Origin: Draconibacterium mangrovi
GTDB lineage: Bacteria; Bacteroidota; Bacteroidia; Bacteroidales; Prolixibacteraceae
DNA length: 64,000 nt
Reading direction: 5' to 3'
NCBI RefSeq assembly: GCF_010586825.1
Contig: NZ_JAAAGB010000002.1
Coordinates: 434,001-498,000, forward strand
Notes under the pieces: model-generated
What the model was told of the DNA's origin: nothing
Seen by the model: only the letters and a program-made list of their open reading frames with translations
Database searches by the model: none
Shown: one piece after another, positions 60,501 through 64,000 of the stretch
How positions within the stretch are numbered: the stretch's first letter is position 1
Layout of the letters: every line of letters starts with the position of its first letter
Position numbers and translations under genes: made by a program

Positions 60501-61367
60501 TTGATAAATGGAGACGAGATGCTTCAAGCTCCTGTAAAACTAAATGTTTGGCGGGCTCCGGTCAACAATCAAAATGACAGGTGGGCAGGCAGAAGTTTCA
60601 GCCAGGCCTATTGGAAACAAGAATATGGAACTACCATGGCTACAGATTTATATTCTCAGGGAATAGATGAGCTGAAGTTTGTTCCACTTGAAGTAAGAGC
60701 TGATGAGGCAGAAGGTATGGTATATATTTATGTACGCGAAGTTGCGCTCACCAGGCAGGATAATGATGTTTCAAGTCTTAATTTTCTTATAGAAGGAGGG
60801 GCAGCCGGAGCGATAAGCGGTTTTGAAAGTATCTATGAGTACAGGATTTATGGCGATGGCATTGTTGAGGTTAACCACGAGGTGATGCCACAAGGTCAAA
60901 TGCCCCAGTTGCTGCCACGAATTGGAATTAGTTTGATGATGGATAATGAATATGACCAGGTGGAATGGTATGGCAGAGGTCCTCAGGAAAATTACCCTGA
61001 TCGTAAAAGTGGCTACCGACTTGGTATATACAATTCAACTGTAGATGAAATGTACGAGCCTTATTTGGTCCCGCAGGATTATGGCTTGAGAATGGACAAT
61101 CGTTATTTAAAAATGACGAATGGAAAAGGAAAAGGTCTTATGTTTTCCATGGATCAGCATTTCAATTTTAATGTTCATGTGTTTACAACTGAAAACATCA
61201 CAAGGGCGCTCTATGTATTTCAATTGAAAAAGGCAGACGGAATTACGATTAATCTGGATTATAAAACTACCGGCGTAGGTGATACCTCGCAACCGGTTTT
61301 AAATTCTTACCGCGTGTATCCGCATGCCTATTTGCGAAAATTTACAATAAAACCGATAGGATATTAA
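57588..61367 (+). CDS. GH2 beta-galactosidase-type enzyme with inserted LamG domain
   Basis: About 1259 residues from the ATG at 57588 (MNKILILLACTFCVTSVWAQ, signal peptide); earlier starts overlap the previous gene. GH2 domains run in order: jelly roll (WKFFYSDVTEGIPTDFF), Ig-like domains, and TIM barrel with acid/base E475 (SAGNEAGEGEN) and nucleophile E541 (FMDEYLSVTGNGGG). At about residues 605-785 a LamG domain (CLDLNGHDEWVEIY, then WHNIVASYDGTQMKIFIDGA) interrupts the chain between the end of the barrel (GGAIWDFVGNGL) and the usual next block (WADRTPQPEIWQMKKSAQPI). A C-terminal beta-galactosidase small-chain domain follows. It is probably a periplasmic beta-galactosidase or relative; a Cys in its signal peptide (LLACTF) leaves lipidation open. 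Confidence 0.92.
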   Translation: MNKILILLACTFCVTSVWAQKGDFLNNLSYYIENTEVFEQGQEEGRAFHIPEQNILLNGSWKFFYSDVTEGIPTDFFKTDFNDSGWDQIDVPSNWEMKGYGDRMFRNISLTYQYARTEEGKKSAGEFAVIPPEVPDEYNPTGAYRKTFELPSDWQDQQVFLHFEKVASASFVWVNGQEVGYNEGAQEPSEYNITSYLKPGKNTIAVLVLKFSDGYYLEGQDYWRLAGIFDDVWVYSSPLVRLFDWQVITDFDESYTDSKLSLNIDVKNYGRNLTGHKLNAILERNGREISTIESPKFDIKKGKQTISLSELIKQPEKWTSETPNLYDLRMELLNSEGNVVDQIQTRIGFQKTEIIGNVFYLNGVPVKLNGTNTHMQHPEMGHVVDEATICKDMELLKQFNFNLVRISHYPPVNRYLELADEYGLFIVDEVGNECHATQYMSELPEYTEMYRDRTRKAVLRDRNHPSILFWSAGNEAGEGENITEVVKEGKRLDPTRYWMYGGNDMVHPAEDIIGPRYPSPLQEEVNLGLDTTDSRPSFMDEYLSVTGNGGGALDEYWRFIYRHPRIMGGAIWDFVGNGLTDSVRILSDKSPFETPSYAMGNSKLVEGINGKCLDLNGHDEWVEIYRTENLEISGDQLTIMMDVYPRLLNRSSGNFLTKGSNQFGVVQNGKNTLDFYIFTNEKQVLSAALPGNWEGNWHNIVASYDGTQMKIFIDGAEAASMKVSGEIKNLPYPVNIGRNAESQTQDTKDYTSDSKIDNVKLFAKAVAPGSDMRPSDAILWLDFEGTTNGGTYYSNGMGARTYGSIWADRTPQPEIWQMKKSAQPISFKLLNGEKGVVEVWNRSNFTNASYWETTWTLTEDNKVLQEGKLNLDIKPGQRMKQVIPYTKPEIIAGNEYRLNISSSLVDDEIWADKGHEVSWDQFELSRWNLPEPPKAPTEKVATLSTTGESHIVSGEGFSYTFDKTAGELKSMLINGDEMLQAPVKLNVWRAPVNNQNDRWAGRSFSQAYWKQEYGTTMATDLYSQGIDELKFVPLEVRADEAEGMVYIYVREVALTRQDNDVSSLNFLIEGGAAGAISGFESIYEYRIYGDGIVEVNHEVMPQGQMPQLLPRIGISLMMDNEYDQVEWYGRGPQENYPDRKSGYRLGIYNSTVDEMYEPYLVPQDYGLRMDNRYLKMTNGKGKGLMFSMDQHFNFNVHVFTTENITRALYVFQLKKADGITINLDYKTTGVGDTSQPVLNSYRVYPHAYLRKFTIKPIGY

Positions 61368-61572
61368 ATAATAAGTAGTTGAGACAAGAAATCACTTGTC
61401 TGGAGAAGGTTCTTTGAAATATTAGAAGATTAGTAATTAGGACTAATTTACCGCTTAAGTTTATCGATTATAAAGTAGTAAATGCTCAAATACCGGTTTA
61501 GATACTGTTTAACATTTTTCAGGATTAGAATCCTGATATAAAAAATTGTTTTCTATCTTCACGTTGGAAGAA

Positions 61573-62172
61573 ATGTCAAAACCAATAAACGATACTACAC
61601 TGGATATTGAACTAGTCAAAAAGCTTCAGAAGGGTGATGTAGAGGCATTTGATAGACTTTTTAGTAACTACGGGAAACGATTGTATCATTTTGCCTATGG
61701 TTATCTGAAATCAAAAGAAGATGCTGAAGGTGTAGTTCAAGAGGTTTTTCTCCGGGTTTGGAGAAATCGAAAACAGCTAAAATCGGACTTATCTTTTAAA
61801 GCATATCTTTTTAAAATTGCTTACCATTACATACTCGAACTCTTTGAGCAAATAAACCGACGTAAGGCATACCAACATCAAATTATTGATGAAACTGTCA
61901 GTTTTACAGACGACACCAACGAACGCTTGAATTACCAAATCCTTTTGGAAAAAGTGGAAACTCTTATTGGAAAGTTACCTTCCCAACAAAGAGTAGTTCT
62001 TATCAAACGAAAAAAAGAGGGAATCCCGGTAAAAGAAATTGCAAAACAATTGGGAGTTTCTCCAAAAACCGTTGAGAACCACTTAACTGAAGCACTCAAA
62101 AACATAAAAAAAGGACTGGGCGAGGAAGATATTTCAGCGATGCTGTTTTTTTTGCTTTTTGTAAAGCCTTGA
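61573..62172 (+). CDS. ECF RNA polymerase sigma factor of the second locus
   Basis: 199 residues from the ATG at 61573, which has a ggaag ribosome site; nine codons further upstream are unlikely. Region 2 is FDRLFSNYGKRLYHFAYGYL, then GVVQEVFLRVWRNRKQL. Region 4 is KLPSQQRVVLIKRKKEGIPV and KEIAKQLGVSPKTVENHL. It partners with the FecR gene 110 bp downstream. It opens a new regulatory unit after the GH2 gene. Confidence 0.93.
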   Translation: MSKPINDTTLDIELVKKLQKGDVEAFDRLFSNYGKRLYHFAYGYLKSKEDAEGVVQEVFLRVWRNRKQLKSDLSFKAYLFKIAYHYILELFEQINRRKAYQHQIIDETVSFTDDTNERLNYQILLEKVETLIGKLPSQQRVVLIKRKKEGIPVKEIAKQLGVSPKTVENHLTEALKNIKKGLGEEDISAMLFFLLFVKP

Positions 62173-62281
62173 TATATAGTCTTTTTCTTCGACTTTGTCA
62201 TTTTTCTTTATTTTTCACTAGGGGAATATTTCATTTCTACCCTATATCTTTAATAGAACAATAAAACGAACATCAAATTTT

Positions 62282-63322
62282 ATGGATTTCAATCCGGAAA
62301 TACTGAAACGTTACTTTAAAGGGAAGTATTCAAGAAAAGATTTTTTAGCTATAAAATCGATTTTTGAAAAACCTGAAAAGCGTGAGGAGATAGTTGATAT
62401 GCTCCAAAATCATTGGTTTGATTATAACAATGAACCACTTCCTGAAGGGAATGTCAACCATGTTTTAGATAAAATTCATCATCAAATAAATCTAGAAAAA
62501 AGACGTGAAATCTTTACCGGTTTTATCGGTACTTTCCAGCGTATAGCAGCGATATTAATTATCCCGCTTATTCTTACTTTTTTGGTGGTATTTTATTATC
62601 AATCCAATAAACCAGTAGAAAGTGCACTTGCTGAAATTCAGTGTCCGATGGGTGTGCGTACTAAATTTATACTTCCTGATGGAACTACCGGTTTTCTAAA
62701 TAGTGGGTCAACACTGGAATACCCGGTATTATTTGCTAAGAACAGGAACGTGAAACTAAGTGGCGAGGCTTATTTTGAAGTTGCTCATGATAAGGCTCAC
62801 CCATTTGTTGTTAAAACTTCGAATTTATCTACAAAAGTATTAGGTACTCAGTTTAACGTAATTGCCTACGAAAGTGAAAATAGGGAAGAGGTTGTTCTTC
62901 AAGAGGGGTCTGTGGAGGTATATTCCAATCAGGGCGACAAGCTGGAAACACTTCAACCCGACCAAAAACTGGTTTTGAATACTGAAACAGGGCAACATAA
63001 CAAAGACAATGTTGAAGCTTCACAATTTGTATCGTGGACGGAAGGTAAACTGGTATTTCGAAATGAAAGTATGGAACTGGTGATCCAGCGACTGGCAAGG
63101 TGGTACAACGTTGAAATTGAAGTTGAAGATTCGGAACTGTTAAGTTATGCCTTTCGTGCAACATTTATCGACGAATCGTTGGATGAAGTATTAAAACTAA
63201 TGGCGTTAACTGCACCAATAAAATACAGGGAAGAAAAACGCGAAACTACAAACGATGGAACTTATAATAAGAAGAAAATAATAATCAGTTTAGACCATAA
63301 AAGAGAAGAATCTTTTAAATAG
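62282..63322 (+). CDS. FecR-family anti-sigma factor of the second locus
   Basis: A 346-residue membrane protein. A short cytoplasmic N-terminus is followed by one membrane segment at about residues 85-107 (IAAILIIPLILTFLVVFYYQ), the FecR domain (CPMGVRTKFILPDGTTGFLN, VKLSGEAYFEVAHDKAHPFV, EEVVLQEGSVEVYS) and the C-terminal DUF4974 domain (FRNESMELVIQRLARWYNVE). It is shorter than the first FecR by about 65 residues, mainly between membrane segment and FecR domain. It should respond to the receptor encoded at 63411. Confidence 0.93.
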   Translation: MDFNPEILKRYFKGKYSRKDFLAIKSIFEKPEKREEIVDMLQNHWFDYNNEPLPEGNVNHVLDKIHHQINLEKRREIFTGFIGTFQRIAAILIIPLILTFLVVFYYQSNKPVESALAEIQCPMGVRTKFILPDGTTGFLNSGSTLEYPVLFAKNRNVKLSGEAYFEVAHDKAHPFVVKTSNLSTKVLGTQFNVIAYESENREEVVLQEGSVEVYSNQGDKLETLQPDQKLVLNTETGQHNKDNVEASQFVSWTEGKLVFRNESMELVIQRLARWYNVEIEVEDSELLSYAFRATFIDESLDEVLKLMALTAPIKYREEKRETTNDGTYNKKKIIISLDHKREESFK

Positions 63323-63327
63323 AAAAA

Positions 63328-63350
63328 GGAGAGTGTTACCAGCACTCTCC
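63328..63350 (+). terminator. Hairpin between fecR and susC (second locus)
   Basis: A perfect 8-bp stem ggagagtg/cactctcc (63328-63335 with 63343-63350) right after the fecR stop codon, without a T run. It has the same position as the hairpin at 45022-45053. Confidence 0.5.
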
Positions 63351-63410
63351 TAACTATCAAGCAGCGTGAATTAGTCCAATAATTATTAAACTACTTAATG
63401 TTTCAAACTT

Positions 63411-64000
63411 ATGAAAAAAAAATGGATTCGAGACGCCATATACGTGTGTCTCAGAACTAAAACTTGGAAAATTATGCGATTAAGTGCTTTTTTTCTTTTC
63501 CTCTTTCTCTCCCAGGTTTGGGCGGGAACAGGATACTCACAACAGTCAAAACTTACCTTAAAAATGGACAATGTTAGGGTAATTGATGTACTGGACGAAA
63601 TTGAAAACAACAGTGAATTTTATTTTTTGGTTAACCAGAAACTTGTGGATCTGGAGCGGAAAGTAAATGTAAATGTCGAAGATTTATCCATCGATAACAT
63701 CTTAGATGATTTATTCGAAGGAACTGATGTTACTCACCAGGTGAACGACCGGCTAATTATTCTAACAAACGCAAAATCAGAGACGAATGCAGGGACGGTT
63801 TTACAACAACAAAGATCAATCTCTGGAAGCGTCACTGACCAGTCAGGGGAACCGCTCCCGGGAGTTACGGTTATAATTAAAGGCACGGCAAACGGAACGG
63901 TAACTAATTTCAACGGCGAATATTCATTAGATGATATTCCCGCAGGTGCTACATTGCAATTTTCATTCGTTGGAATGACATCAAAGGAAATATTAGTTGA
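63411..64000 (+). CDS. SusC-family TonB-dependent receptor, N-terminal part (runs off window)
   Basis: The first 196 codons are visible. A long basic N-terminus (MKKKWIRDAIYVCLRTKTWK) precedes the hydrophobic signal core (RLSAFFLFLFLSQVWA). The STN domain follows (LTLKMDNVRVIDVLDEIENN, then VNVNVEDLSIDNILDDLFEG) and then the start of a carboxypeptidase-regulatory-like domain (ISGSVTDQSGEPLPGVTVII). It continues past base 64000. The ECF sigma and FecR genes just upstream make it the sensor and importer of a second glycan system. The leader tgtttcaaacttATGaaaaaaa closely matches that of the first susC. Confidence 0.93.
   Translation, partial: MKKKWIRDAIYVCLRTKTWKIMRLSAFFLFLFLSQVWAGTGYSQQSKLTLKMDNVRVIDVLDEIENNSEFYFLVNQKLVDLERKVNVNVEDLSIDNILDDLFEGTDVTHQVNDRLIILTNAKSETNAGTVLQQQRSISGSVTDQSGEPLPGVTVIIKGTANGTVTNFNGEYSLDDIPAGATLQFSFVGMTSKEILV

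Overview
The window is chromosomal DNA from a free-living member of the Bacteroidota. A marine or sediment relative of the Prolixibacteraceae/Marinilabiliales fits best, but genus cannot be read from the sequence. The signs are paired SusC/SusD proteins under ECF sigma/FecR control, a short RpoD, a MoxR-DUF58-Bat type operon, BtuB with a BtuG-like surface protein, and many promoters of the Bacteroidota type TTTG-N19-TAnnTTTG. No insertion sequence, prophage or CRISPR array was seen.

Layout. 1-2468: end of a MoxR/DUF58/Bat-type operon on the minus strand. 2878-6294: an outer-membrane-like orphan, a small STAS-like protein, hsp20 and truA. 6275-12003: a trans-4-hydroxy-L-proline catabolic operon (deaminase, 2-oxoglutarate semialdehyde dehydrogenase, epimerase, FAD dehydrogenase) with a divergent AraC/cupin regulator. 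12080-24990: a cobalamin region with two B12 riboswitches, the btuFCD importer, btuB with a PKD/beta-propeller lipoprotein and a DUF4430 protein, then cobU, cobT, cobS, cobC, cobQ and cbiB for nucleotide-loop assembly. A 21-bp tandem repeat lies between cobT and cobS.

24991-26757 is a 1.77-kb gene-free stretch that holds what I regard as the most interesting element: five tandem copies of an apparent small RNA gene on the minus strand. Each copy has its own TAnnTTTG promoter, a 48-nt block identical in all five, and its own intrinsic terminator. Four share an upstream 11-bp-period direct repeat at fixed spacing. The conserved block contains an 11-nt stretch complementary to the start-codon region of the susC gene at 63411, with a near match at the susC gene at 45098.

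26758-42717 is mostly housekeeping: floA-nfeD, clpS, a SPOR/TPR protein, bcp, recA, the threonine genes (thrA, a phosphoglycerate-mutase-like probable homoserine kinase, thrC), rpoD, rpe, a FeoA-FeoB fusion with its Cys-rich partner, two small genes and tRNA-Arg(ACG).

43034-61367 is a polysaccharide utilization locus: ECF sigma, FecR, SusC, SusD, two Tat-type carboxylesterases, an alpha/beta hydrolase, an (alpha/alpha)6-type probable glycosidase, a LamG protein and a GH2 enzyme with an inserted LamG domain. The esterases suggest an acylated glycan with beta-linked sugars; the substrate cannot be named. 61573-64000 starts a second locus of the same design (ECF sigma, FecR, SusC), cut by the window end.
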